Part shown: piece after piece, positions 18,422-26,797 of the stretch
Numbering within the stretch: position 1 is the stretch's first letter
How the letters are laid out: every line of letters starts with the position of its first letter
Source of the DNA: Nocardia albiluteola
GTDB taxonomy: Bacteria > Actinomycetota > Actinomycetes > Mycobacteriales > Mycobacteriaceae
NCBI RefSeq assembly: GCF_018860155.1
Contig: NZ_JAHKNI010000026.1
Coordinates: forward strand, 1-64,000
DNA length: 64,000 bases
Direction of reading: 5' to 3'
Made by a program: the position numbers and the translations under genes
Notes under the pieces: model-generated
Seen by the model: only the letters and a program-made list of their open reading frames with translations
What the model was told of the DNA's origin: nothing
Database searches by the model: none

Positions 18422-19345
18422 CTATGGTGCGTCGCCGGTGTCCCGGCTGCGGAAGTGCTGGCTGAGGAAGTGTGCGGCGCGGTCCAAGGCTTGGTCGGCT
18501 TCATCGAGTACGCCGGTGAAAGATTGGAACACGTGGGGTACCTCGGCGGTGACGTCGAGGATGACGTCCACGCCGGCCGCGCGGGCGCGGGCGGCCAGAC
18601 GAGTCGAATCGTCGAGCAACATTTCGTTGGCGCCTGCCTGCAGGAGCATCGGCGGGAAGCCGCTGAGATCGGCGAGGACCGCCGGACTGAGCAGCGGCTG
18701 GCGGGGGTCCTGCCCGGCGAGGTACATGGCGCCGGTGTGTTCGAGGCTCTCACGGGTGAACACCGGGTCGACGCCGGCTTTGGTATCCATGCTTTCGCCG
18801 GTGCGAGTCATGTCGAGGCCCGGGGAAAACGCCACGATCGCGGCCGGCAGAGGCAATCCCGCGTCGCGGGCCGCGATACACGTGGTGACGGTCAGGCCAC
18901 CGCCGGCGGAATCGCCGGCGAACGCGATGGCCGAGGGATCCTCGCCGCTGTCGAGCAGGGCACGGTAGGCGTTGAGGGTGTCGTCGATCGCGGCAGGGAA
19001 GGGGTGTTCGGGCGCCAGCCGGTAGTCCACCGAGAAGGCGCGAAATCCGGTGCGGGTCACCAGATTCGCGGTCAGTGACATCGCCGTCTGCGGCGAGCCG
19101 AACACGAAGCCACCGCCGTGGAAGTACAGGATCGTCCCGGGGCGCGGGGGTGTGGCCGGTTCGACGAGTACCGCGGGCCGGGCGCCGAGTGTCGTGGTTC
19201 GGGTGCGTATCTCGGTCGGCACGTTCATCTGGGACATCAGCACTCGGAATCCGGCGCGAATCTCCTCGACCGATCGGTCTCCGGCGGGCAGTGGCTGACG
19301 TAGCAGTGCGTCGATCTTCGCGCGTTGCTCGCTACTCATATGCAA
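18422..19345 (-). CDS. HSL-family alpha/beta hydrolase (esterase)
   Basis: A 307-residue hormone-sensitive-lipase-type esterase with the oxyanion motif YFHGGGFVFGSP and the nucleophile elbow FAGDSAGGGLT. Residues PVFT to HVFQSF near the end contain the catalytic Asp/His region. No signal peptide, so cytoplasmic. It is divergent from the MarR regulator at 19382, with only 36 bases between them that contain a palindromic site, so that regulator most likely controls it. Substrate unknown. Confidence 0.9.
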   Translation of the reverse strand: MHMSSEQRAKIDALLRQPLPAGDRSVEEIRAGFRVLMSQMNVPTEIRTRTTTLGARPAVLVEPATPPRPGTILYFHGGGFVFGSPQTAMSLTANLVTRTGFRAFSVDYRLAPEHPFPAAIDDTLNAYRALLDSGEDPSAIAFAGDSAGGGLTVTTCIAARDAGLPLPAAIVAFSPGLDMTRTGESMDTKAGVDPVFTRESLEHTGAMYLAGQDPRQPLLSPAVLADLSGFPPMLLQAGANEMLLDDSTRLAARARAAGVDVILDVTAEVPHVFQSFTGVLDEADQALDRAAHFLSQHFRSRDTGDAP

Positions 19346-19347
19346 CC

Positions 19348-19367
19348 TTCCTAGGAACTATCTTCCT
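19348..19367. promoter_or_regulatory. Palindromic operator between hydrolase and MarR genes
   Basis: TTCCTAGGAA (19348-19357) is a perfect palindrome, and AGGAA-5-TTCCT (19353-19367) is a second inverted pair sharing its right half, so the site holds three half-sites. It lies in the 36-base gap between the divergent start codons, where a MarR dimer would block both promoters. Confidence 0.55.
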
Positions 19368-19381
19368 CTACACTATATGCC

Positions 19382-19858
19382 ATGGAATATACATGGGCGG
19401 GGGCTGCCGTCAACCTGCCGAGCTTGTTCTCCGACCTCGTCCGGTGCGAGACGCGGCTGTACAACGCGCTCACCGATCGCCTTCGCGAGCAGCACGGGAT
19501 CGTCACCTCGCAGTTCGAATCCCTGCGCTTCCTGCGCGATCACCCGGGGGCCCGGGTGGCCGATCTCGCGAACGAGTTCGCCGTGGGCGTCGGGGCGATG
19601 AGCAAAGGTGTCGACCGTTTGGAGAAGCAAGGATGGGTGGCGCGGCAAGCGAATCCGGCGGACCGCCGGTCGTCATTGCTGGCACTGACGGATGACGGTG
19701 GGCGTCTGGTCGAGGCGGCGGAACAAACCTTCACCCAGCAGCTGACCGAGCTGCTCGGCAACAGCGTCTCGGACTCTTCGCTATCGGTTGTCGCGCAGGT
19801 CTTTTCGCAGTTACGTGGCACACTCGAGCGCGACCGGATCGGCCTGCCCGCAGGCTGA
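19382..19858 (+). CDS. MarR-family transcriptional regulator
   Basis: A 158-residue winged-helix regulator with the dimer helix (LFSDLVRCETRLYNAL), the recognition part (VADLANEFAVGVGAMSKGVDRLEKQGWV) and the wing (ANPADRRSSLLALTDDG). It probably represses itself and the divergent hydrolase gene. No ribosome site is visible ahead of the ATG, so the message may be leaderless or nearly so. The ligand is unknown. From 19859 to 20093 I see no gene. Confidence 0.9.
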   Translation: MEYTWAGAAVNLPSLFSDLVRCETRLYNALTDRLREQHGIVTSQFESLRFLRDHPGARVADLANEFAVGVGAMSKGVDRLEKQGWVARQANPADRRSSLLALTDDGGRLVEAAEQTFTQQLTELLGNSVSDSSLSVVAQVFSQLRGTLERDRIGLPAG

Positions 19859-20093
19859 CCAGCACAGTCATCAACCTGCGCTCGACAACCGGTTCTGTCG
19901 GGGCTGCCTCCCGATCCGAGCCACAGCGGAGGCAACGCCACGTCGGCGTGATGCCCACAGCTGTGATGCTCTGTATTCGGCTGTGCCGCAGTTGATCTCG
20001 GCGCGTAGACCGCTCGCCCTTCGGCACAGCGGAGTGGGGCAGGTCAAGATGTCACCCATCCGCGGAGCGGTCCCAACCTACGACAGCAGCCGC

Positions 20094-20440
20094 CTACGCC
20101 CGCGATCGTCCTTGCGCATCCCTCGTGGGTATCCCGCGCTCGCGGAACCTGTTCAAAACGGTCATCGTGTCAACACCGAGGTACCTGCCAACTCGGGCAA
20201 GAGACCAACCCAAGCCATAAAGGTGGACAGCCTCATCGACCTGCTCAGCAGACGAGCCGCGACGACGCATCGGCACCCCGTGACGACGGAGAATCTCACT
20301 CACCGTCCGCCGCTCGATACCGAACCGGGCACCCAGTTGGCACACCGTCTCTCCACTCTTGTATCCGGCGATGAGTCCCTGGACCTGATCGGTGCCGAGT
20401 TGGCGGGCCCGGCTGGGTTTGGGTCGGTCGACAGGCACCG
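20094..20440 (-). pseudogene. Serine-recombinase-type C-terminal HTH fragment
   Basis: About 115 residues on the minus strand contain two helix-turn-helix-like repeats: VCQLGARFGIERRTVSEIL and the later SLARVGRYLGVDTMTVLN, ending RDAQGR. This is how the C-terminal parts of resolvase/invertase-like proteins look in actinomycetes. The catalytic N-domain is missing. It is joined at about 20440-20446 to an IS1182 transposase fragment, so the reading frame is a chimeric remnant. Confidence 0.6.
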
Positions 20441-20445
20441 AAAAA

Positions 20446-20864
20446 GTCCAGCACCCGTTTGCGGCCCACCAGCCCGGCCTGCCGCGCGACCTCGAGCACC
20501 GCGTCGAAGATGCGGTTCGGCCGCTGCGAACGGGCCAGCCTTGCGCGCATGTCCACCAGCACGGTGTGCACGAACCCCAGGTAATCGAAATCCAGGCATC
20601 CGGCGGCATATTTCCAGCGGGCATCGAAAGCGAAGCGTTCCACCGCTTCCCGGTCCGAGAGCCCCTCGATCCGCTGCAGCACCATTACCACCGCCACGAT
20701 CGACCGCGGCACCGAACGCCGCCCGACATCGATGAACAGATCGGTGAACATCTCATCCGGGAACAACCGGCCGCATTCACGGTGCAACACACCATAATCG
20801 AGTCCCCGGCCACCTCAGGTCTGAGGAAAAGTCGTAGGCCGGTACCTTTGACCTGCTGAATCAT
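20446..20864 (-). pseudogene. IS1182-family transposase, N-terminal fragment
   Basis: On the minus strand the start MIQQVKGTGLRLFLRPEV shifts frame near 20795 and continues GVLHRECGRLFPDEMFTDLFID, IVAVVMVLQRIEGLSDREAV and ERFAFDARWKYAAG to VGRKRVLD. These are the conserved N-terminal blocks (DUF772 region) of IS1182 transposases. Everything after RKRVLD, including the DDE catalytic core, is gone. One frameshift plus truncation makes it inactive. Confidence 0.75.
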
Positions 20865-20990
20865 GTTGCGACACACCGTGGAGTGCGGGTTGCAGTGCAG
20901 GCACGGCTGCTCGATCGATCATGAAGGTTCCTTACGCCGTTCGTGATCGTGGAGTTCTGCCGTGCCTGCTGTGTCATCCTCGCCTATCGA
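20817..20990. repeat. 174-bp inverted repeat, left arm
   Basis: This arm is the reverse complement of 22841-23014 with only one single-base indel and a few mismatches near the outer end. It contains the first codons of the IS1182 transposase (minus strand) and the first codons of the ISAs1-like transposase (plus strand), that is, the head-to-head junction of two elements. Confidence 0.85.
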
Positions 20991-21625
20991 TGCCCTCTCA
21001 CGCCAGGTGCAGACGTTGGGCCAGGTGACGGCGGGTGAGCGGTCGGAGTTGCTGGCGGTGCTGGAGTCGGTGCCGGATCCGTGAAAGAAACGTGGTGTGC
21101 GCCACAGGTTCTCGTCGATTCTGTTCATTTCGGTGTGTGCGGTGCCTCGGGTGCCCGGTCGTTCGCCGCGATCGCCGAATGGGCTGTGGATGCCGCCGAC
21201 GAGGTGTTGCGCGGGCTGGGCATCGAGGTCCCGGACGGGTCCACGATCCGGCGAGCGCTGTCGAAGTTCACCGGCGACGGATTCGACCAGGCCGTGGGCG
21301 CGTGGCTGGCCGGGCGGCTGGCCGCGGCACCGGCGACGTGCCGGGTGCGGCGTCGCCACCGGCGGGCGGTCGCGGTGGACGGGAAGACCCTGCGCGGGTC
21401 CCGTGACGGTGACACCCGGGCGGTAATGGTGATGGCCTGCCTGGACCACGACCACGGCGTGGTGCTCAATCAAGCCCAGATCGACGACAAGAGCAACGAA
21501 ATTCCCTCGTTTGCACCACTTCTCGACGGGATCGCCGATCTGACCGGAGTGGTGGTGACCGCCGACGCGTTGCACGCGCAGACCGAGCACGCCGAGTACC
21601 TGCACGGCCGCGGCGCCGACTACGT
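20962..21625 (+). pseudogene. ISAs1-family transposase, disrupted and truncated
   Basis: GTG 20962 opens a frame VPAVSSSPIDALSRQVQ with the H-repeat/ISAs1 N-terminus. A TGA at 21082 interrupts VPDP-KKRGVRHRF (probably CGA to TGA). The frame then shifts near 21140 to continue GARSFAAIAEWAVDAA, AVDGKTLRGSRDGD and VVTADALHAQTEHAEY. The homology stops at about 21625 (GRGADYV), so the last third, including the catalytic Glu region, is missing. Nonsense, frameshift and truncation together make it dead. Confidence 0.75.
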
Positions 21626-21800
21626 GCCTCAGCCCTGGCGTCCGAATAGAGACAAGATCCAGCGCCGAAAGTCATCGTGCCGCCGGTCGGTGGCGGTCGA
21701 AGTCGTTCGCCCTATTTCCAGGATTGGGAAGGCTTGTGGATTTGGTCCGGGAACGATGAGGGGCGTGGCGGGCATCCTTACTCATTCGCGCTGGGTCGGC

Positions 21801-22784
21801 ATGGTCCATCGAAGCGGCAGCTCGATCGGTCGTGCTGTGCTCGTGACGGCACGCCGGTCGGCGCGGATTGTCGTTGTCGCCGTTGTAGTGTCGGGGTTGG
21901 TGGCCGGTTGTGGTGTGGGTCCGGGGCAGTCGCCACGTCCGGCGAAGATCGTGTACCCCGGTGACCGCTACGGGATCTTCGCAATGAATCCCGACGGGAC
22001 CGGGGTCACCCGGATCGGCGAGGGCGACTGTCCGAACTTTGCTCGCGATGGATCCAAGATCGCCGTTGGTGGATTGTGGATCACGGTCATGGATCCCGAC
22101 GGGGGCAATGTAAGGAAACTCCTCCACGGAGGGTATGGCTGCCCGGCATTTTCGCCCGATGGGGCGAAGATCGCGTTTACTCGCGGCACTGCCGTCTATC
22201 TGATGAATGCCGATGGCGGCATGCCGAAGCAGCTCTACAACGACCCCACCTTCGACCCGGTCGGTGGCTTTCAGACGGGACAGGACGTCGGATCGAGCGA
22301 GCGTCCCGCGTTCTCGCCGGACGGTTCGAAGATTGTGTTCGCCGAGGCCGGAGCCATGTGGGTGATGGCAGCGGACGGAGCTGGGGCGCGGCAGCTGCTA
22401 CCGGGAACTTCCGCGCTGCGGACGTTTCAGGGCTACAACGATTCCGACCCTGTCTTCACCCCGGACGGAGCCGGGATCGTCTTCTCTCGCAGCCGCTCTT
22501 CGAATGCGGGGATCGACCGAGACATGGGGATCTACCGAATGGATGTCGACGGCCGGAACATCCGACTCCTTCGGACGAACGGGGACTGCCCGTCGTTCTC
22601 GCCGGACGGTTCGAAGATTCTCTACTCCCGAATGACACTCGATACAGCCTCCGAGCAGGGTGCCAGTTTTACGGAAGTCTGGGTGATGGACAGCGACGGC
22701 AGCAACCCGCACCGCCTGATAGGCCCGAAAGAGTCTGTGCAAGACACTCTGTGCGGCAGCTGGGGCCGGGCGGCGGACTCGTAA
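21801..22784 (+). CDS. TolB/WD40-like beta-propeller lipoprotein
   Basis: A 327-residue protein from ATG 21801; later GTG starts near 21837-21843 would also keep the signal. The signal peptide ends in a lipobox VAGC near residue 37, so it is a membrane-anchored lipoprotein. The body is made of repeated PD40-type units: IFAMNPDGTGVTRIGEGDCP, CPAFSPDGAKIAFTRG, PAFSPDGSKIVFAEAG, CPSFSPDGSKILYSR. This is a TolB-like propeller, usually a binding scaffold. The gene is intact although it lies between two inverted arms of mobile-element DNA, and the upstream frame is continuous with the transposase remnant. Confidence 0.75.
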   Translation: MVHRSGSSIGRAVLVTARRSARIVVVAVVVSGLVAGCGVGPGQSPRPAKIVYPGDRYGIFAMNPDGTGVTRIGEGDCPNFARDGSKIAVGGLWITVMDPDGGNVRKLLHGGYGCPAFSPDGAKIAFTRGTAVYLMNADGGMPKQLYNDPTFDPVGGFQTGQDVGSSERPAFSPDGSKIVFAEAGAMWVMAADGAGARQLLPGTSALRTFQGYNDSDPVFTPDGAGIVFSRSRSSNAGIDRDMGIYRMDVDGRNIRLLRTNGDCPSFSPDGSKILYSRMTLDTASEQGASFTEVWVMDSDGSNPHRLIGPKESVQDTLCGSWGRAADS

Positions 22785-22786
22785 CT

Positions 22787-22840
22787 GAGGGTTTGGGCGT
22801 CCACGCCGGGCGCCACGTTCACCGAACTCTGGGTGATGAA
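22787..22840 (+). pseudogene. Short fragment of a second TolB-like gene
   Basis: Just after the TolB-like stop, bases near 22810-22843 read ATFTELWVMNR. This resembles ASFTEVWVMDS near the end of the complete gene (about 22660-22693). It looks like the tail of a paralogue cut off where the right repeat arm begins at 22841. Confidence 0.4.
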
Positions 22841-23014
22841 TCGATAGGCGAGGATGACACAGCAGGCACGGCAGAACTCCACGATCACGAACGGCGTAAG
22901 GAACCTTCATGATCGATCGAGCAGCCGTGCCTGCACTGCAACCGCACTCCACGGTGTGTCGCAACATGATTCAGCAGGTCAAAGGTACCGGCCTACGACT
23001 TTGCCTCAGCCCTG
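22841..23014. repeat. 174-bp inverted repeat, right arm
   Basis: Reverse complement of 20817-20990. On the minus strand it holds the first ten codons of an ISAs1-type transposase, cut at 22841. On the plus strand it holds MIQQVKGTGLRL of an IS1182 transposase, which loses similarity after about 23014. Both elements are thus truncated here at opposite ends of the arm. 23015-23152 contains no gene I can support. Confidence 0.85.
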
Positions 23015-23152
23015 CCGGCCACCCGGCCAGCGCAGAACTCCACCGTCGACCGCAGCAGATCACCCTGACTCGGCACACGCCCCAAACTCACCCCAGCATT
23101 CTGCTCGAGCCGGACCGGTCACCGCACGAAAAACACCAGTCACCTAGCCGAC

Positions 23153-24112
23153 CTACGGCAGCGAATAGCTGGACAGGAAGCTCCAGATTTGACCGCGTAA
23201 GTCCTCACCGATGGGGCCGGTCGGCCACTCATGCGCAGTATTGAATTCCAAACGCCACACCAACCCGGTTGCATCCGCACAGGGCCCGGGCGTTGTGAAG
23301 GCGCCAAACAGATCGGTGGACATGGTGGACGTGGACGTCACCGCCTTCCTCGGGCAGTTGTCCCGGCTGATCCAGCTTTGGGTGTTGATCGCACCGACTA
23401 TAGGGCTCGAGATCGGGTCGAGCCGGCCCTGGAATATCCCGACCGAAATCGGGCGTCCGGGTACGCACGGAGTCCCGAGGCTGAACGTCGCGGGGTTCGG
23501 GTCGATCGCGTCGCTGCTTTCCCAGCCCGCGACGGCGGTGAACACGTCGGCAGCGTCGCATGCCAGTCGCTGCGCCATGATGCCGCCATTCGACCAGCCC
23601 TCGGCGTAGACCCGCCGGGCGTCGATACACCAGGTCGATTCGACGTTGCGGACCAGGCCGGTCAAGAACGCCACATCGACGGACCCGCGCTCGAAGTGCC
23701 AGGTTTGGTCAAGGGCGATGCCCTGTGGATAGGCGACTATGAAGTGGTGAGCGGCGGCGTAGCTGCTCCAACCTGTCTCCGCCTCCATGCCTGCCGCCGT
23801 GTCTCCCGTACCGTGCAAACTGATCATCAGCGGAGCCGGACCTTTCAGACCCGGCGGTACATTGAGGGCGTACATCCGGTCCCCGATAAACCGGGTCACG
23901 GTCCCATGGGTCGGCTCCATGGTGCAGTTGGCTGCCGATGCCGGGGCGGGCGAGGAATATACCGCCATCGTAAGGATGAGAAAGACGCCAACACCAAGCG
24001 CGCAAGCCCGCCGAAGCAATCTGCCCGAGTAGGGAGCCACAGTGGTTGAGTGTCGCACGGGGCCGACCGTCGTTTCCGGGGTTCCGCAGAATTCCGAGCG
24101 TACGGAGCGCAC
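23153..24112 (-). CDS. Secreted PHB-depolymerase/CE1-type esterase
   Basis: Up to 319 residues; starts nearer 24040 or 24058 are possible, and no ribosome site decides. A long signal peptide (hydrophobic stretch CALGVGVFLILTMAV, cleavage near PASA-ANC) precedes an esterase of the LpqC/polyhydroxybutyrate-depolymerase type: MISLHGTGDTAAGM (oxyanion), YAEGWSNGGIMAQRL (nucleophile Ser), and a final NTAHEWPTG with the catalytic His. It would act outside the cell on polyesters or feruloyl-type esters. Confidence 0.85.
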   Translation of the reverse strand: MRSVRSEFCGTPETTVGPVRHSTTVAPYSGRLLRRACALGVGVFLILTMAVYSSPAPASAANCTMEPTHGTVTRFIGDRMYALNVPPGLKGPAPLMISLHGTGDTAAGMEAETGWSSYAAAHHFIVAYPQGIALDQTWHFERGSVDVAFLTGLVRNVESTWCIDARRVYAEGWSNGGIMAQRLACDAADVFTAVAGWESSDAIDPNPATFSLGTPCVPGRPISVGIFQGRLDPISSPIVGAINTQSWISRDNCPRKAVTSTSTMSTDLFGAFTTPGPCADATGLVWRLEFNTAHEWPTGPIGEDLRGQIWSFLSSYSLP

Positions 24113-24373
24113 GATTTATGTCCTGAACTGGGGTGACATGGAGATGCAGCCTGCAATCGTCGAGTACCGGAACTCACCGACTACGGGGTACTCCGACAGC
24201 CGTCCTTTGTCGGCAGCACGCGAAAAATCGGCGTTCCGTTGGCATAAGTAGTCTTAAGTAGCCGCTTATCGAGCGGTTTTCCGCTGATTGCGACGGCAGC
24301 AGGACATCGCGATGGTTGAGCCGCCGACCAGTTGGCGCGTGGCGATCGTCGATCATCAACGATTCACCGAACT

Positions 24374-24540
24374 CGCAGGTCATGTCTTGGATGTCACCTG
24401 GCGCATGCCTACCGACTTGATGCGCAGCGGGAGCCCTTCGGCTGTGAGATGGTTCGCGAGGATCTGGATACTGCCACGAACCCTGCCACCCAGACAGTCG
24501 ATCGGAATGCGGGCCCACAGCTTCAAACCAACCATAGGGC
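24374..24540 (-). pseudogene. Degenerate repeat copy B (gene remnant)
   Basis: On the minus strand this stretch reads KLWARIPIDCLGGRVRG, then IQILANHLTAEGLPLRIKSV and a stop. A frameshift near 24540 separates it from an upstream open frame (MNPPGRNRFTARLKYIAQEV). The C-terminal part matches the copy at 10231-10324. Family unknown. The surrounding 24113-24740 has no other gene I can support. Confidence 0.35.
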
Positions 24541-24740
24541 GGCGACCTATCTTGGATGCTGGCCACGTAGTACTCGTGGCTGCTGCTTCTACACCACCGG
24601 GCCCGTTCGATATGCCGAGAATTGAGCGGAATCACCTCTTGCGCAATGTATTTCAACCTCGCCGTGAAGCGGTTGCGCCCAGGCGGGTTCACGCGGTCGA
24701 TTGCGCGCAGCAGTTCTGGATACGCGCTGGAGGGGCGCTA

Positions 24741-24962
24741 TCAGGCGTCGGGAACGAACAGGTCGAGGTGCGAGCAGGTCTGGCAGCGGTACGCATCGAC
24801 CCGGAAATGGGGTCCAAATGGGGCTTTGAGCTTGGCGAGGAATGAGCCCGCGTTCGGGGTCGGGAACCAGTCGATACCCTGACCGGCCCCGGTCATGAAC
24901 AGTCCGCGCGCGAGATCAGTACCGCCGCAGTGGGTACAGCGCCGTTCGGTCACGCCGACCAC
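24741..24962 (-). CDS. Small zinc-ribbon protein
   Basis: A 73-residue protein with two CxxC pairs: RRCTHCGGTDL at the start and YRCQTCSHLDLF at the end, separated by a WFPTPNAGSFLAKLKAPFG-type middle. This is the layout of short DUF6487-like zinc-ribbon proteins of actinomycetes. The start may be GTG 24962 or GTG 24950. Function unknown. It is one of few intact genes in this mobile-element graveyard. Confidence 0.55.
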   Translation of the reverse strand: MVGVTERRCTHCGGTDLARGLFMTGAGQGIDWFPTPNAGSFLAKLKAPFGPHFRVDAYRCQTCSHLDLFVPDA

Positions 24963-25267
24963 TCCGCAACGCTGGGTTCCTGCTCCCGGCCACCGCCCGG
25001 CGCTACCGATCGAGCAGTGATCCGATCCGGTTGTCTGCTTCGTTCTTGCACACGCGAATCATGGCATTGCCGATCGCGCGTCGCGAGCCCGGCCTACGAC
25101 GACAGGGGAATAGGGCGACGTCTCACCTTGAATCTCGAGCCAAGCGACGGCGGCTCGCTGGTGTGGCGTGCCCATCGTCCTGATGACCTGTCTGTGATCG
25201 TCGAGTAGTGTGCGGACCCGGATATGGTGCGGTACAACACCATTCCGCGGCCGTACCAGGTCCAGGA

Positions 25268-25588
25268 CGCCCGCCACAGCACGAAGAAGAACACCGTCGG
25301 CGCGAGGAGCGTCATCAAGGCAGAGCTGGCAACGAGCAGGATCAGAGCGAACGCGGTGACTCGGCGAATCCCGTAGCGGTCCATTGCTGCTGCGGAGAAC
25401 GGGGCCACGGCCCCATACAGGACCATGTTGATCCCGACACCGGCGCCGATGGCGGTGCGGCTCCAGCTCTTCGCCTCGACGAGCGGATCGGTGATGAGCC
25501 CGGCGATCGTGGTGAACGATCCCGCGGCGATCAGGGCGAGAGCGGCGACGGCCACTATTGCCCAGGCGGGATGAAACCAACGGCGCCA
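25268..25588 (-). pseudogene. Truncated MFS transporter fragment
   Basis: About 107 residues with three to four membrane segments. The first MFS helix is HPAWAIVAVAALALIAAG. Then come TAIGAGVGINMVLYGAVAPF and the loop motif AAMDRYGIRRVTAFALIL. After VFFFVLWR the family sequence stops. Only the first quarter of a transporter is left, and its 5' end overlaps the HxlR gene on the other strand. Confidence 0.65.
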
Positions 25589-25900
25589 ACGAGAATCGCG
25601 GTGCTCGGCGGTGCCTGGAAAATGACGATCGTCAAACACCTGCTCGACGGTCCACTGCGCTACGGTGAGCTCCGCCGCCGTGTCGGTGAGGTCACACCGC
25701 GCGTTCTCACTCGCCAACTCCGCGAACTCGAACAAGACGGGATCGTGACCCGCCGGGCCTACCCCGAAGTACCACCCCGGGTCGAATACTCGCTCACATC
25801 CACCGGAAACGGCCTACGAGCCTTCGTCGCCGAGCTGAACCGGTGGGGCGACAACTACATCAACAGCCTCCCAGCCGAACCGCAGCAACAGAAGCAGTAG
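25571..25900 (+). CDS. HxlR-family transcriptional regulator
   Basis: A 109-residue HxlR winged-helix protein: VLGGAWKMTIVKHLLDGPLR, YGELRRRVGEVTPRVLTRQL, RELEQDGIVTRRAYPEVPPR, and VEYSLTSTGNGL. The N-terminus before VLGGAWK is short and lacks the usual cysteine, and it overlaps the MFS fragment on the other strand. The start may therefore have been replaced by a rearrangement. From 25901 to 26079 I see no gene. Confidence 0.7.
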   Translation: MKPTAPTRIAVLGGAWKMTIVKHLLDGPLRYGELRRRVGEVTPRVLTRQLRELEQDGIVTRRAYPEVPPRVEYSLTSTGNGLRAFVAELNRWGDNYINSLPAEPQQQKQ

Positions 25901-26079
25901 AACCACACCCCAGGGAGACCCGCCGGCAGATCTGCGTCACATGATCGCATGCCCCGCAGGGAATCTCACAGGTCGAACATCATCCACACGATGTCGTTGC
26001 GGTGACATCGCCGGCCTCACCTCGAAATCAACGGTCTGCAACCCTGCCTGCCCAGCCTTCATCTGCAGGCCAGCTGCCA

Positions 26080-26664
26080 TCAGCGTAAAACGTTTTGTGT
26101 CAAGCGGTTCGGGTCGGTGCCCTGGTCTGTCGCCTGCCCGGCATAGTGGTAATCGGGATGGTTCCCGGCAGCGTGTAATCGGGTTATAGAGACGACGGGC
26201 CGGGGCTGCCCATGATGAGCGACGAGATCACCGGTAGGTGTCTCGATGCCGAGTGGGGCTCGTCCCGACCGCTCGCTCGACGCGCTGCGGTTTAGGCGGC
26301 GGCCGAGATCGTGGCCAAAGCGGTTCGGGTCACCGGTTTCGGCCAGGATCGCCGCGGCACTGACCGCGGACAAACCGACGATCGAGGTGACCAGCTCGGT
26401 CAGTTGAAGTTCGTCGAGGATCCCGACCATGCGGGCCTCGGTATCGGCCAGGCGGCGCTTGTTATCAGCCCAATCGCCCAGCAACAGTTCGATGCGTTCG
26501 AGCGCGCCGCAACGGTGGCCGAGCACCCCGGCCCGATCATCGAGTGCGGCAATTACAGCGTGTTCGAAGCTGTGCATTCTGTGGTGCAGTAGCGGGGTCG
26601 TCGGCCCGTTATCGAAGACCCAGCGTTTGGGCCAGATGGGTGGCCCACCAACGCAGTTGCGGAC
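26080..26664 (-). pseudogene. IS110-family transposase, C-terminal fragment
   Basis: The minus strand reads DNGPTTPLLHHRMHSFEHAV, then ERIELLLGDWADNKRRLADT, then LTSIVG-type LTELVTSIVGLSAVSAAAIL and AETGDPNRFGHD. These are the central and C-terminal helices of IS110 transposases (Transposase_20 region). After DPNRF the sequence loses family character, and the catalytic DEDD N-domain is absent. A remnant. 26665-26797 is non-coding. Confidence 0.65.
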
Positions 26665-26797
26665 TCGGGTCGGTAGCTGCCGGGCCTGTGAGTCCAGCGC
26701 TGCGCCGGAACGCGGAACCGTAGAGCGGCTCGATGGCCAGGGCTTTGAACGATGTGTCGCCCCAATGAGTCCTGTGCGGCCGCGGTTCGGTATCGCG

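Noticed and set aside
21625..23014. 13-base sequence TGCCTCAGCCCTG at 21625 and 23002, both near IS truncation points
   Set aside because: A 13-mer repeat is expected by chance in 64 kb of GC-rich DNA, and the second copy is explained by IS1182 similarity.
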